Source: Paenibacillus nanensis (lineage in GTDB: Bacteria > Bacillota > Bacilli > Paenibacillales > Paenibacillaceae). From it: DNA of 64,000 nt. The position numbers and the translations under genes were made by a program. This document shows, piece by piece, positions 34,066-43,324 of this stretch. Position 1 is the stretch's first letter; the number at the start of each line of letters is the position of its first letter. Below the pieces are notes generated by a model. That model was not told the origin of the DNA and searched no databases. It was given only the letters and a program-made list of their open reading frames with translations. The stretch lies in contig NZ_QXQA01000002.1 of the NCBI RefSeq assembly GCF_003583765.1, positions 248,001-312,000 of the forward strand, in the 5' to 3' direction.

Positions 34066-34088
34066 TTCAGACGCTCCTCCTTGCTTGC

Positions 34089-34379
34089 TTACGGAAGCTC
34101 GATCGTTTTGTGATCCTTGGACTCTTTGTAGAGCACGATTGTTTTGCCAATGACCTGAACAAGCTCTGCGCCTGCCGCTTCCGCAACCTCCGCGCCAACT
34201 TCCCTCGGATCGTCCAAGCAGTTGTTCAGAACGGATACCTTGATTAGCTCGCGCGTCTCCAGCGCCTCTTCAATATGGCGCACCAGATGATCGTTCGTTC
34301 CGCCTTTGCCGACCTGGAAGATCGGTTGTAAATGATGCGCCATCGAGCGCAAGTAACGTTTTTGTTTGCCAGTTAGCAT
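34089..34379 (-). CDS. yhbY: YhbY-family CRM-domain RNA-binding protein
   Basis: 96 residues, one CRM domain with the diagnostic GKGG loop: 'LTGKQKRYLRSMAHHLQPIFQVGKGG'. It binds rRNA precursors and is linked to large-subunit assembly. It fits its place between aroE and nadD as in other Firmicutes (B. subtilis YqeI). A 314-base gap with a palindromic array lies between it and aroE, an unusual break in this operon. RBS AGAGGA. Confidence 0.94.
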   Translation of the reverse strand: MLTGKQKRYLRSMAHHLQPIFQVGKGGTNDHLVRHIEEALETRELIKVSVLNNCLDDPREVGAEVAEAAGAELVQVIGKTIVLYKESKDHKTIELP

Positions 34380-34496
34380 AAATTCAACATCCTCTTTCCT
34401 TATCCATCAGTTTCTTGCAATGTAGTATCGGTAGTGATTCCTGCACTCGCGGGCGGATAGGCGTGTAGTGCCGTGACACGCATTGCGGAGAGCGGT

Positions 34497-34673
34497 GTAA
34501 GCCGAGTTTTGCGGCTTATTGAGTTGCCTCGTGCCGCGCGAGCGGCGGTAAGCCGATTTTTTCGGCTTATTCACCTGCCACGCACCTCGCGAGCGGCGGT
34601 AAGCCGATTTTTTCGGCTTATTTTACCTGCAACACACCGCGCGAGCGGCTGTAAGCCGAGTTTTGCGGCTTAC
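34497..34673. repeat. Four-unit palindromic repeat array (GTAAGCCGA hairpin, 51-bp period)
   Basis: Copies at 34497-34519, 34548-34570, 34599-34621 and 34651-34673, each a 23-base palindrome (GTAAGCCGA, T-rich loop, CGGCTTAY). Starts are 51, 51 and 52 bases apart. The intervals are related to each other and end in GCGAGCGGC before each palindrome. It occupies most of the 34380-34693 gap between aroE and yhbY. I see nothing else in that gap. The same palindrome recurs at 24091-24164. Confidence 0.92.
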
Positions 34674-34693
34674 AGCGTCGTGCCGGGCCCCGA

Positions 34694-35566
34694 CTACGCG
34701 CGTAGAGCGGCCAGCACTTCTTCCCGCATCGCCGCGGCCGGCGCGCTTTGTCCCGTCCAATATTCAAAGGCGTAAGCGCCTTGATAAATAAACATGCCGA
34801 GCCCGCCGTGCGCTGTACAGCCGCGCGCTTCCGCCCCCTTCAAAAATGCGGTTTGAAGCGGATTATAGATGAGATCGCTTGCGACCGCGCCCGGCTTCAG
34901 CCATTCGCCCGGAACAGGCGACTCCTCCACGTTCGGGAACATGCCGACCGAGGTAGTATTAATGACGATATCGGCGTCGCCGCACAGCTCCTCAAGCCGA
35001 TCATTAGACGCGGCGTCCAGGCGAACCGCGCCGCCCGCGAACGAAGACGCAAGCTCCTCCGCCCGCTCGACTGTCCGGTTCACGATGGAGATGCCCGCAG
35101 GCGACTCTCCGAGCAGCGCATAGATAATGCCGCGGGCTGCCCCGCCTGCGCCGATTACCGTAATCTTTTTACCGGACAGATTGGGCGCCGCCTCTTCCTT
35201 TAACGACCGGACATAACCGATTCCGTCCGTATTGTATCCGATAAGCCGCCCGTTGTCGTTCACAATCGTGTTAACGGCCCCGATCACACGGGCGCCTTCG
35301 TCAATCTCGTCGAGCAGCTCCATCACGCGAAGCTTATGCGGAATCGTCACATTGACGCCTCGTATGCCCATCGCGCGTACGCCGGCAATGAAATCCCGGA
35401 GCGACTCGTCTTGAATATGAAACGCTGTATACACCCCGTTAATGCCCGTTTCGCGAAATGCCCGGTTCATCATTATCGGCGACTTCGAATGGCGGACCGG
35501 ATCCCCGATTACGCCATAAAGCACCGTATGGCTATCGATTTTATTCCCTTCCATACTTCCAGTCAC
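34694..35566 (-). CDS. aroE: Shikimate dehydrogenase
   Basis: 290 residues. Reduces 3-dehydroshikimate with NADPH in aromatic amino acid synthesis. Substrate-binding 'GDPVRHSKSPIMMN' and 'VNVTIPHK' (catalytic Lys), 'GAVNTIV' and 'GYNTDGIGYV' (Asp), and the NADP-binding 'VIGAGGAARGI' with 'NRT' are all present. Start is GTG, with AAGGGGG 7 bases upstream; a later ATG is possible. It is followed by the palindromic array starting 21 bases after its stop. Confidence 0.95.
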   Translation of the reverse strand: MTGSMEGNKIDSHTVLYGVIGDPVRHSKSPIMMNRAFRETGINGVYTAFHIQDESLRDFIAGVRAMGIRGVNVTIPHKLRVMELLDEIDEGARVIGAVNTIVNDNGRLIGYNTDGIGYVRSLKEEAAPNLSGKKITVIGAGGAARGIIYALLGESPAGISIVNRTVERAEELASSFAGGAVRLDAASNDRLEELCGDADIVINTTSVGMFPNVEESPVPGEWLKPGAVASDLIYNPLQTAFLKGAEARGCTAHGGLGMFIYQGAYAFEYWTGQSAPAAAMREEVLAALRA

Positions 35567-35614
35567 AGCCGTTCCCCCTTCAACCTAACCGTTCTCCAAA
35601 GCCGCTCGCAGCCG

Positions 35615-36742
35615 TTAAATCATGGAGTCGCGCAGCAATACTTTAACGCCTTTCGGCGCGTACACATCCAGCAGCGCTCCCCGCATGCCGTTCGCTTGGA
35701 TCCAGCCGAGCCCGGATATAAAAATATCCTGCTTCTCTCCCTGCTTCACACGCAAGGAATGTCTCGTCCACTCCGGTATCGAAGCAAGCTCCTCCAGCGT
35801 CGGCGCGCCCAGAAGTTCACCTTTATGGTTGTCGTACAGCTCATCCGCGCGCTCCAGCTTCGTCCGATGGACGTTGAGCGCGTTGGAAATATACAACGTA
35901 AACGACTGGCGTTCGCCCTCTACGAAATCAAAGCGCACCAGACTGCCGATAAACAGTGTCTGCTTCTCATTCAGCTGATAGACCAGCGGCTTGATCGGCT
36001 TGTCGGGAAGGAGCGCGCCCAAGAAGCTGCGCGGAACGACCTCCGTCATCCGGCTCGTATAGACGATGCCCGGCGTATCGATAATCGATTTGCCGTCCTC
36101 GAGCGGAATATTCACCGCGTCAAGCGTTGTGCCGGGATAACGCGAAGTCGTCAATTCACGTTCCATGTCGCTGTAATCCCGAATCAAACGGTTAATAAGA
36201 GTCGATTTGCCGACGTTGGTGGCGCCGACCACATAGACATCGCGTCCTCCGCGGTGACGCTCAAGCGCTTCGATGACATGCTCGAAACCCATATTGCGCT
36301 TCGCGCTGCACAAGACGATATCAATCGTGCGAAGCCCTTGCGCCTTCGCTTGCTTCTGCACCCAATTTCGGATCCGATTCATATTCATGCCTTTCGGCAG
36401 CAGATCGATCTTATTGACGACGAGCAGCACAGGATTGTTGCCTACAAACCGCTGCAGGCCAGCAATCAAGCTTCCTTCGAAGTCGTACAAATCTACGATA
36501 TGAACGACCAGGCTATTCGTCGAACCGATGCTGCCAAGCAGCTTCAGGAAGTCATCCTGATCCACCGCAACGGAAGAAGCTTCATTATAATGCTTGATCC
36601 GGAAGCAGCGCTGGCAAATAACCGGATCCCGCTGCGCCGCATTCTCCGGAATATAGCCCGCTTCCTCCTGGTTTGCGGTTTGCAGGCGCACGCCGCAGCC
36701 CGCACAGGAAATCGCTGTCTCGCTTTGTTGTTGTTCCGTCAC
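35615..36742 (-). CDS. yqeH: Circularly permuted ribosome-biogenesis GTPase YqeH
   Basis: 375 residues from GTG (reads TEQQQSETAISC after the initiator), with AGGAGGAGG 7 bases upstream. N-terminal zinc finger C13-x2-C16...C43-x2-C46. GTPase motifs are permuted: G4 NKIDLLPKG comes before G1 GATNVGKSTLIN, then G3 DTPG. A C-terminal RNA/protein-binding domain follows. YqeH is needed for 30S subunit assembly. The GTG overlaps the yqeG stop as GTGA. Confidence 0.95.
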   Translation of the reverse strand: MTEQQQSETAISCAGCGVRLQTANQEEAGYIPENAAQRDPVICQRCFRIKHYNEASSVAVDQDDFLKLLGSIGSTNSLVVHIVDLYDFEGSLIAGLQRFVGNNPVLLVVNKIDLLPKGMNMNRIRNWVQKQAKAQGLRTIDIVLCSAKRNMGFEHVIEALERHRGGRDVYVVGATNVGKSTLINRLIRDYSDMERELTTSRYPGTTLDAVNIPLEDGKSIIDTPGIVYTSRMTEVVPRSFLGALLPDKPIKPLVYQLNEKQTLFIGSLVRFDFVEGERQSFTLYISNALNVHRTKLERADELYDNHKGELLGAPTLEELASIPEWTRHSLRVKQGEKQDIFISGLGWIQANGMRGALLDVYAPKGVKVLLRDSMI

Positions 36743-37263
36743 TTTGTTTCCTCCTCCTGCCACAAACCGCGCTTGCGAAGCCTTGCAAGCGCAAACCGTT
36801 CAATACGTCTGTTCACGAGCGTCATCACGCCTTCATCCGCCGGAGCGATCGGCGCGACCAATATCGTAAACAGGCCCATGCGATTGCCTCCAAGCACGTC
36901 CGTCATCATTTGGTCCCCAATCATAACGGTCTCATTCGCTTCGAGACCCAGCAAGCTAAGCGCCCTGCGAAACGCCGGCATCGTCGGCTTTCGAGCCGCG
37001 TGCACAAACGGAATATCGAGCGGCGCCGCGAACTTGCCTACCCGCGTTTCGTTATTATTGGATACAATGACCACTTTAAATCCCGCGCTTCGAACCTTGT
37101 CCAGCCAAGCGACAAGCTCAGGCGTTGCCAGCGGCTCTTTCGCGCCGACCAGCGTATTATCCAAATCCGTAATGATGCCGCGCAGCCCCTTCGCCGCCAG
37201 CTCATCCAGGTTAATATCGTACACCGAACGCACTCTCATTTTCGGCAACAGTCTTTCAAACAT
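36739..37263 (-). CDS. yqeG: HAD-family phosphatase YqeG
   Basis: 174 residues, HAD subfamily IIIA. Motif I DLDNTLV (nucleophile Asp), motif II 'VSNNNE' (Ser), motif III Lys in 'ARKPT' and motif IV GDQMMTD are visible. It opens the yqeG-yqeH-aroE-yhbY-nadD-yqeK-rsfS-cvfB-yqeM operon; substrate unknown, distantly related to phosphatidylglycerophosphatases. A SigA-like promoter lies 39 bases upstream. Confidence 0.92.
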   Translation of the reverse strand: MFERLLPKMRVRSVYDINLDELAAKGLRGIITDLDNTLVGAKEPLATPELVAWLDKVRSAGFKVVIVSNNNETRVGKFAAPLDIPFVHAARKPTMPAFRRALSLLGLEANETVMIGDQMMTDVLGGNRMGLFTILVAPIAPADEGVMTLVNRRIERFALARLRKRGLWQEEETK

Positions 37264-37301
37264 CCCGTAATCCCTCTGCTTTCTCCCTGCTATCTTACGA
37301 A

Positions 37302-37331
37302 ACTATACCATACAAACGGATTTTGTTGCAA
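37302..37331 (-). promoter_or_regulatory. Promoter of the yqeG operon
   Basis: Minus strand TTGCAA, 18-base spacer, TATAGT, 39 bases before the yqeG start. Its -35 end overlaps the T-tract region of the terminator at 37329-37369. Confidence 0.6.
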
Positions 37332-37369
37332 AAAAATACCGCTTGCCAGCCAAGCTGTCAAGCGGTATG
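37329..37369 (-). terminator. Terminator after the transglutaminase-domain gene
   Basis: Ten-bp stem ATACCGCTTG/CAAGCGGTAT with an inner CAGC/GCTG hairpin, followed on the minus strand by TTTTTTGC. Confidence 0.88.
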
Positions 37370-37383
37370 GCATAAGTGCTATT

Positions 37384-39612
37384 TTACTTTAGCTCGCCGA
37401 TCAAATAACGGACTTTGCTGACGAAGCGGTCAGCCTCTTCCCTGGTTGCGACTCTAGAACCATACTTCGCCTGTTCGAAACCGTCCAGCACGAACAGAAA
37501 ATCGTCTTTCAGACGCTTGTAAACCTCGGCCCATCTCGACACCGCCTCGCGCATCGTTTCATGTTCCTCTCTGCGCAGGCCGTGCTTCTTGCACATCCGA
37601 AGAAGCCGGTGCGTCTCCATCACGATTTGATCGTTGGTCGTGTGGGCGCCTTGGCGGAGCTTGCGCCATGCCGTAATAATGCGGCGGCGAGCCAGAACGA
37701 GTCCTGCTGCTGCGGATACAAGCAGTACGCCAAGAGCGGCCCATGCCCATACTCCGCTGCCCGAGGATTTCGTTTCCACAGTGCTGCCATCCGTATCCGG
37801 CACATTCGGATCAATCTCAGGTAGCGTAATTTCTTCGCCGGCAGGCGCTACGTACGGGAAGCTGAAGCCTGCGGTCGGCTCGAATGGAATCCAGCCGTAG
37901 CCCTCGAAATAAATTTCTACCCATGAGTGCGCATCGGAGTTGCGGACCGTGTACGTTCCCGCGCCGGTCGGGTTAATCTCCTCCGGGGTTACAAATTCTC
38001 CGGGCGGCCCGCCGATGCTCGGCAGCAAACCAGGCGAGAACCCTTTCACCCAGCGTGTCGGCAAATCGATACTTCTCGCCATCACGGCCATCGCCGTCGA
38101 GAAATAATCGCAGTAACCCTCCATAAGCTCGAACAAAAACTGATCGACGAAATCCGGGCTGCCGCCCGTCAGCTTCTTCAAGTCGGGCTTATTATTGTAG
38201 ACATACGTGTTTTTTAAGTAGGCTTCGAGCAGCTTCGCTTTGTCATAATCGGTTGCGCCTTCAGCCGTTACCTGGGCCGCGAGCGCGCGCGTCCGCTCCG
38301 TCACCGTATTCGGCAGCTGCAAATACAGGGCGTTTGCCGCAGGATCGGGCAGCTCCGCCTCCGCCGTTCTTAAGCCTTCTTCATCCAAAGCGACGACGGA
38401 AGAAGTAACCGCGTACATCTCGGGGTATTTCACCGATTCATTCCACCGAAGCTCCCAAAGATCGGGCAGCCAGGCAACGCTGGACGGATTAAAGGCGTCG
38501 ACCTCGCCGATCCAGTCCACTCTCGAAACCGGAGCCGCGCCGAACAGCACCGGGAAAGGATCCTCGCGGACCACCGTCACGATTTGTTCAACCTCCGTCA
38601 CTTCGGCCAAGCTCCGGTCAACCGTCTCAAGCAGAGGCGCGCCTTTCGTAACGCCCGCCGTCATTACGCCTCTGCTGGTGCTCTCGCGAGTCCAACCCTT
38701 CCCGTCATAGAAGGCCTTTGACTCCCCCCGCCAATAACTCTTCTGCGAGGTTGTCACCATCATGACCGGCGAGAAATCGTAATCGAAGCCGCCGCCAAGC
38801 ACTTCATCGTTCCGGCTGTAGCCCGAGCTTGCGTTCCCGGATGAAGTCGGGTTGTTGTCATTGACAATCGCTTTCTCGCCGAGGAACACCTGCACCTCTT
38901 CGCCTTGCGCGTTTTTCCAGATGGTGTAAGGATCCTGAAGAAGCGGCGCGACGGATGGAACATTTAAAGCAATGATAAAAAAGACGGACAATACGATAAT
39001 GGCAGGCGTCAAAATCCGGATCGGATACTCGAGCAGATCCCGCCAGCTGTCGGGATGCGTCAGCTGCAGCTTATGCAAGTGGTTCAACACCAGCCAGATC
39101 AGCCCGGTAAATACGACGACCGCCACATTATCCCAGAGCCAAATCGGCGTGAACGAATCCGCAATCGTCAGCACCATGATAGAGGCGCCGATCAATCCGA
39201 ACATTCTCGCTCTTGTGATCGCCCAGGCACTGAACACGATATGCATGGCGAGCAGCGCAACCGCGAACCAGATAAAAGGATGAAGCCCCGCCAGCGTCTG
39301 TTGAAGCCACCAGCCGAACTCGCCCGATTGCTCGGGCGGCGCAACCTCCCATTCCATCCTCGCATGACGGAATGTAATGATCACCGCAGCGATCCACTGC
39401 ACAGCCCATCTGAGCGCTCTCGGCTTATAAGGAAGGAGCAAATCAATAACGGCTGCCCAAATCAGCGTTCGGTAGGCGATCTCAAAGCTCTCCGGCCACC
39501 AATACCCTTCGAATATCGATAGGCAGCTCATGATGACAACTGCCGTAAAAATCGAAACAAAGCGTTCATACCAATGCTTGCTTAAATACGAAACGATACT
39601 CCGCCACTTCAT
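37384..39612 (-). CDS. Membrane transglutaminase-domain protein (TgpA type)
   Basis: 742 residues. Five or six membrane segments in the first ~230 residues, then an extracytoplasmic part with a transglutaminase-like core at about 460-580: catalytic Cys in MEGYCDYFST, His in SDAHSWVE and the third-position region 'WIPFEPTAGF'. A last membrane helix near 615-635 (WAWAALGVLLVSAAAGLVLA) leads to a cytoplasmic C-terminal domain. The family acts with a DUF58 protein and a MoxR ATPase; its true target is not settled. It overlaps the DUF58 gene as ATGA. Confidence 0.9.
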   Translation of the reverse strand: MKWRSIVSYLSKHWYERFVSIFTAVVIMSCLSIFEGYWWPESFEIAYRTLIWAAVIDLLLPYKPRALRWAVQWIAAVIITFRHARMEWEVAPPEQSGEFGWWLQQTLAGLHPFIWFAVALLAMHIVFSAWAITRARMFGLIGASIMVLTIADSFTPIWLWDNVAVVVFTGLIWLVLNHLHKLQLTHPDSWRDLLEYPIRILTPAIIVLSVFFIIALNVPSVAPLLQDPYTIWKNAQGEEVQVFLGEKAIVNDNNPTSSGNASSGYSRNDEVLGGGFDYDFSPVMMVTTSQKSYWRGESKAFYDGKGWTRESTSRGVMTAGVTKGAPLLETVDRSLAEVTEVEQIVTVVREDPFPVLFGAAPVSRVDWIGEVDAFNPSSVAWLPDLWELRWNESVKYPEMYAVTSSVVALDEEGLRTAEAELPDPAANALYLQLPNTVTERTRALAAQVTAEGATDYDKAKLLEAYLKNTYVYNNKPDLKKLTGGSPDFVDQFLFELMEGYCDYFSTAMAVMARSIDLPTRWVKGFSPGLLPSIGGPPGEFVTPEEINPTGAGTYTVRNSDAHSWVEIYFEGYGWIPFEPTAGFSFPYVAPAGEEITLPEIDPNVPDTDGSTVETKSSGSGVWAWAALGVLLVSAAAGLVLARRRIITAWRKLRQGAHTTNDQIVMETHRLLRMCKKHGLRREEHETMREAVSRWAEVYKRLKDDFLFVLDGFEQAKYGSRVATREEADRFVSKVRYLIGELK

Positions 39613-40850
39613 GCGATCCCGCTCCCTTCAAGCGCTGACGGAAGCTCCTGCAGCTGACGCACGTCAAAGACGAGCCAGCCCCGTTCCTCTACGATGCGCC
39701 GCCAGGCGATATCGCCGGAAATTTTCGAGGCGGATCCGATATGGATCAGGCAAGGCGTTACGCCTTTGCGCGACAGCCATTCCATGCTTTGGATGATTTG
39801 CCCGCCTTTCTCCGGCGAGATCAGCAGCGCGAAGCTGCCTGGCTCAATGACCGAATCGGCCTGCTGGAGCGATTTGTAAATCGGATACTGCGCATCCGCG
39901 TCAACAAAAGTCAAATGCTTCATTACCGTATTCCGCTGCTCCACCCCCGACTTCGGCGGCATCATCGTTACTTTATCGCTGATGGACAGCAGTCCCATCG
40001 CGGTATCTTCCCTCGTGCCATGCTCGATAAACGAAGCGGCGACGGATACGGCAAGCTCGAACCGATCAGGCGAGGAGCCGTCATACGAGGGCAAATGGCG
40101 GTCAAGTATAATTAACGTCCGCGGCAAAGACTCCCGCTCGAACGCCTTCGATTTCCACTGCCCGGTCTTGGCCGTCGCGTTCCAATGAACACGCGACAGA
40201 CGGTCGCCGTAATGATACTCCCGAACGCCGTTAATCTGCGTCGTTTCCTTCGCGGAGCGCGACGCGGCCGCGTGGGAATAAGGGCCGCGAATGCCTTGGC
40301 GGAAGCCGGTCCACTGCTTAAGCGGAACCGTCTGAGGCAGAACGCTGAATACCGCGTCCGACTTGAAGGAACCGGAATGCTCGAATAAGCCGAACACGTC
40401 ATAAGACAGGCACTCCGTCTCGCGGAACCGATATTCGCCTCTTGCGAGCGGCGGCGTGCGGTACGACACTTCTCCGCTCCGCTTCCAGTTCGGAACGAAC
40501 GACGTCTCGAAGCTAAGCTTCTGACCGTTGTGGCGCAGCAGACCGTCTCTTACAATGACATAAGGAAGCGGAAAAAATCCGGGAATTTTGATTTGCAGAC
40601 TAACATCCAGCGCTCCGCCCGACATCACGCTGCCTTGCGGCTGCGCGCCTTGCGCGGCGAAAGACCGGTTCCCGGTCACTTTGCTGATGCCGCTCCAGCG
40701 TCCGATCCACAAATAAGCCAGCAGAAGATTTAAAATGATAAAAAGCATCAGCGAAGTTCTGCCGCCTTGGAACAAAAAGTAGAACAAGCTGCAAATGTAC
40801 ACGACTGCGATGAACTGCCAGCGAAAACGTTTAGCCTTCGTCGCTTCCAT
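39609..40850 (-). CDS. DUF58-domain membrane protein
   Basis: 413 residues. Two N-terminal membrane helices (residues ~13-50), then a DUF58/von Willebrand-like domain with the signature YHYGDRLSRVHWNATAKTG around residues 210-230. DUF58 proteins work with MoxR ATPases in assembling or activating surface complexes. It starts four bases after the MoxR stop and overlaps the transglutaminase gene. RBS is weak, consistent with coupling. Confidence 0.9.
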   Translation of the reverse strand: MEATKAKRFRWQFIAVVYICSLFYFLFQGGRTSLMLFIILNLLLAYLWIGRWSGISKVTGNRSFAAQGAQPQGSVMSGGALDVSLQIKIPGFFPLPYVIVRDGLLRHNGQKLSFETSFVPNWKRSGEVSYRTPPLARGEYRFRETECLSYDVFGLFEHSGSFKSDAVFSVLPQTVPLKQWTGFRQGIRGPYSHAAASRSAKETTQINGVREYHYGDRLSRVHWNATAKTGQWKSKAFERESLPRTLIILDRHLPSYDGSSPDRFELAVSVAASFIEHGTREDTAMGLLSISDKVTMMPPKSGVEQRNTVMKHLTFVDADAQYPIYKSLQQADSVIEPGSFALLISPEKGGQIIQSMEWLSRKGVTPCLIHIGSASKISGDIAWRRIVEERGWLVFDVRQLQELPSALEGSGIA

Positions 40851-40854
40851 CGCG

Positions 40855-41811
40855 CTATCTCTCTAGCCGGACCGGCACTTTCGTCGATTGCAGCACTTGG
40901 GCCATCACGTCTTCCGCCCGTACGCCGTTCATTCGAGCCTCCGTACGGAGAAGCAGCCGATGCGACAGCACATAAGGCGCCAGCGACTTCACATCGTCCG
41001 GCGTGACATAATCGCGTTCGCGCAAATAAGCGCTGGCTTTGGCTGCGCGCGTCAGAGCGATCGCCGCGCGCGGGCTTGCGCCCAGTATCACGCTTGGATG
41101 CTCGCGAGTGCCTCGGATCAAGCTCACGATATATTTGCCAACCGCATCGTCAATGTGAACATTCAGCACTTGACGCTGAATTTCGATCATATCTTCGATA
41201 TCCATCACGCGCTGCACCCGCTCGGAAGGATGGTAGCTTTCTTTGGAGATGACCATCTGCTGCTCATCCTCGATGCTTGGATACCCTAGGGAAAGCTTCA
41301 TCATAAAACGGTCCAGCTGCGCCTCCGGCAGCGTGTACGTTCCTTCAAACTCTATCGGATTCTGCGTCGCAAGCAGGATAAATGGCTGAGGCAGCTCATA
41401 GGTGTCGCCGTCCACCGTCACGTTGCCTTCCTCCATCGCCTCCAGGAGCGCGGACTGCGTCTTCGTCGTTGCGCGGTTAATCTCGTCGGCCAGCAATATA
41501 TTCGTCATGACAGGACCGGGGCGGAACATAAAGCTCTCTTGCTTCGGATGATAGATGGAGACGCCCGTAATGTCAGTCGGCAGAAGATCGGGATTGCACT
41601 GTATTCTTCGGAATTGTCCCCCGATGGATTTCGCAAGCGCTTTAACCAGCTGCGTCTTGCCCGTGCCCGGCACATCCTCCAGCAGAACATGGCCTCCGGC
41701 CAGCACCGCAATGAACAATCTCTCAATCTCGTCATGTTTTCCCAGGATACAAGAGTCTAAGCTTCGAAGAGTCGTTAAGCATAATTGCGCGTCTGCAGTA
41801 CGAATGTCCAT
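40855..41811 (-). CDS. MoxR-family AAA+ ATPase
   Basis: 318 residues. Walker A LEDVPGTGKT (residues ~43-52), Walker B ILLADEINRA, sensor 1 'LLATQNPIEFEGTYTLPEAQLDRF' and the C-terminal lid are intact. MoxR proteins act as chaperone-like ATPases for vWA or DUF58 partners, here the next gene. RBS GGAGG lies 7 bases before ATG. It opens the three-gene operon. Confidence 0.94.
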   Translation of the reverse strand: MDIRTADAQLCLTTLRSLDSCILGKHDEIERLFIAVLAGGHVLLEDVPGTGKTQLVKALAKSIGGQFRRIQCNPDLLPTDITGVSIYHPKQESFMFRPGPVMTNILLADEINRATTKTQSALLEAMEEGNVTVDGDTYELPQPFILLATQNPIEFEGTYTLPEAQLDRFMMKLSLGYPSIEDEQQMVISKESYHPSERVQRVMDIEDMIEIQRQVLNVHIDDAVGKYIVSLIRGTREHPSVILGASPRAAIALTRAAKASAYLRERDYVTPDDVKSLAPYVLSHRLLLRTEARMNGVRAEDVMAQVLQSTKVPVRLER

Positions 41812-41900
41812 TTCATAACCTCCCGGAATGTAGTCTAGGAATGCGCTTTAATAGTACTATTTTACAGTAGATGATGGATACTTCACAAACGCCCAGCTTC

Positions 41901-41937
41901 CAAAAAAAATTGGAGAATCCCACAGGATTCTCCAATC
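41901..41937 (-). terminator. Terminator after spoVAEb
   Basis: Perfect 12-bp stem ATTGGAGAATCC/GGATTCTCCAAT with a CACA loop and an eight-T run on the minus strand. Confidence 0.93.
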
Positions 41938-41953
41938 GTTGGTTATTGCGGTT

Positions 41954-42304
41954 CTAGCCTTTCGGACGCACGACCAAAGCCGCAAGAAACGAAAAAATGA
42001 TCGCGGCCGATATGCCTGCGCTCGTTACTTTGAATATGCCCGAGATTACGCCGATCCAACCCGAAGTATGCAGCTCCGTTAGAGCGCCGTGAACGAGCGC
42101 GTTGCCGAAGCTCGTAATCGGGACGGACGCGCCGGCGCCGGCGAATTTGATGAGCGGCTCGTATAGATCGAAGCCGTCAATGATCGCGCCGATGACTACA
42201 AGCGTTGCCATCGTGTGCGCCGGCGTCAGCTTGAGCACGTCGAACATCAGCTGGCCGATTACGCAGATGGCGCCGCCAACCAGAAAAGCCCACAAAAAGA
42301 TCAT
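41954..42304 (-). CDS. spoVAE: Stage V sporulation protein AE (SpoVAEb)
   Basis: 116 residues from ATG (MIFLWAFLVGGAICVIGQ) overlapping the spoVAD stop as ATGA; an upstream in-frame start lies inside spoVAD and is rejected. Four membrane helices, with the family motif 'FGNALVHGAL'. SpoVA proteins form the channel that moves dipicolinic acid into the forespore and out at germination. It closes the operon; a strong terminator follows. Confidence 0.94.
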   Translation of the reverse strand: MIFLWAFLVGGAICVIGQLMFDVLKLTPAHTMATLVVIGAIIDGFDLYEPLIKFAGAGASVPITSFGNALVHGALTELHTSGWIGVISGIFKVTSAGISAAIIFSFLAALVVRPKG

Positions 42305-43323
42305 GACGTCAGCTCCTTTCCCGAAGCAATGGATACCGCATGGGCGATACACGGGATGCTCTCCCCTTGCTGATACGATAGCGGGGACAGCAGCGCGCCG
42401 GTCGCCACGACCAGAATGCGCTTCAGTTCTCCCTTCTGGATCCGCTTCAGCAAGTGCCCGTACGTGACGACGGCCGAGCAGGCGCAGCCGCTGCCGCCGG
42501 CCTGAACCTTCTGCTTCTCCACGTCATAGACCATTAAGCCGCAGTCGCTAAATACGGTATTGTCCATCGGCACGCCGTTTTGAAGCAGCAGATCTTTAGC
42601 GATCGGATGCCCGACGCTAGCCAAGTCGCCGGTCACAATGAGATCGTAATCGCTCGGCGAGCGTCCGGTATCGTTGAAATGGGTCTGAATCGTGTCGACG
42701 GCGGCCGGAGCCATCGCTGCGCCCATATTAAACGGATCGGTAATGCCAAGGTCCACCACTTTGCCGATCGTCGCGCATTCGACGACAGGCCCGTCCCCTG
42801 TCGCGGCGATGACAGCGGCGCCTGCTCCCGTCACCGTATATTGCGCCGTCGGCGGCTTCTGGGAGCCGTATTCCGTCGGGTAACGGAATTGCTTTTCCGC
42901 CGTACAGTTGTGGCTGCACGTTCCTGCGAGCACGTGATTCGCCGCTCCGCTGTCCACGAGCTGCGAAGCGAGGGCTAGCGATTCCATCGATGTCGAGCAT
43001 GCCCCGAACACGCCGATATACGGCGCGCCGATCGTCCGCGCGGCAAAGCTGTTGCTAATAATTTGATTCATCAAGTCGCCGCCGACATAAAAATTAACGC
43101 CGGTTTTATCCACTTTGGCGTTCTGCATCGCGAACTCGGCCGCTTGCTCCAAAAGCAGCCGTTCCGCCTTCTCCCAAGACTTCTGCTGCATGTCCAGCTC
43201 TTGATGCACCAAATCAAAATCGGCAGCGAGCGGCCCTTCTCCTTCATCAGGGCCCACGACCGTCGCTGCGCCAATGATGACGGGCTTGTTCTCAAACCAC
43301 CAGGTTTGTTTGCCACGTAGCAT
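42301..43323 (-). CDS. spoVAD: Stage V sporulation protein AD
   Basis: 340 residues, a thiolase-like fold that binds dipicolinic acid at the outer face of the spore inner membrane. Family features: 'GACSTSMESLALA', 'GAGAAVIAATG', 'GGSGCACSAVVTYGHLL'. It follows spoVAC by one base and overlaps spoVAE by four. Expression in the forespore (SigG) is expected. Confidence 0.96.
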   Translation of the reverse strand: MLRGKQTWWFENKPVIIGAATVVGPDEGEGPLAADFDLVHQELDMQQKSWEKAERLLLEQAAEFAMQNAKVDKTGVNFYVGGDLMNQIISNSFAARTIGAPYIGVFGACSTSMESLALASQLVDSGAANHVLAGTCSHNCTAEKQFRYPTEYGSQKPPTAQYTVTGAGAAVIAATGDGPVVECATIGKVVDLGITDPFNMGAAMAPAAVDTIQTHFNDTGRSPSDYDLIVTGDLASVGHPIAKDLLLQNGVPMDNTVFSDCGLMVYDVEKQKVQAGGSGCACSAVVTYGHLLKRIQKGELKRILVVATGALLSPLSYQQGESIPCIAHAVSIASGKELTS

Positions 43324-43324
43324 A

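Noticed and set aside
34497..34673. CRISPR array (23-bp repeats, ~28-bp spacers)
   Set aside because: The repeats are full palindromes with T-rich loops, the intervals are related rather than unique, there are only four units and no cas genes are in the window.
35336..37270. 644-codon plus-strand reading frame
   Set aside because: Antisense to aroE, yqeH and yqeG, which have clear family motifs and RBSs; the protein is Arg/His-rich and has no recognisable domain. It is a mirror frame produced by GC-rich codon use.
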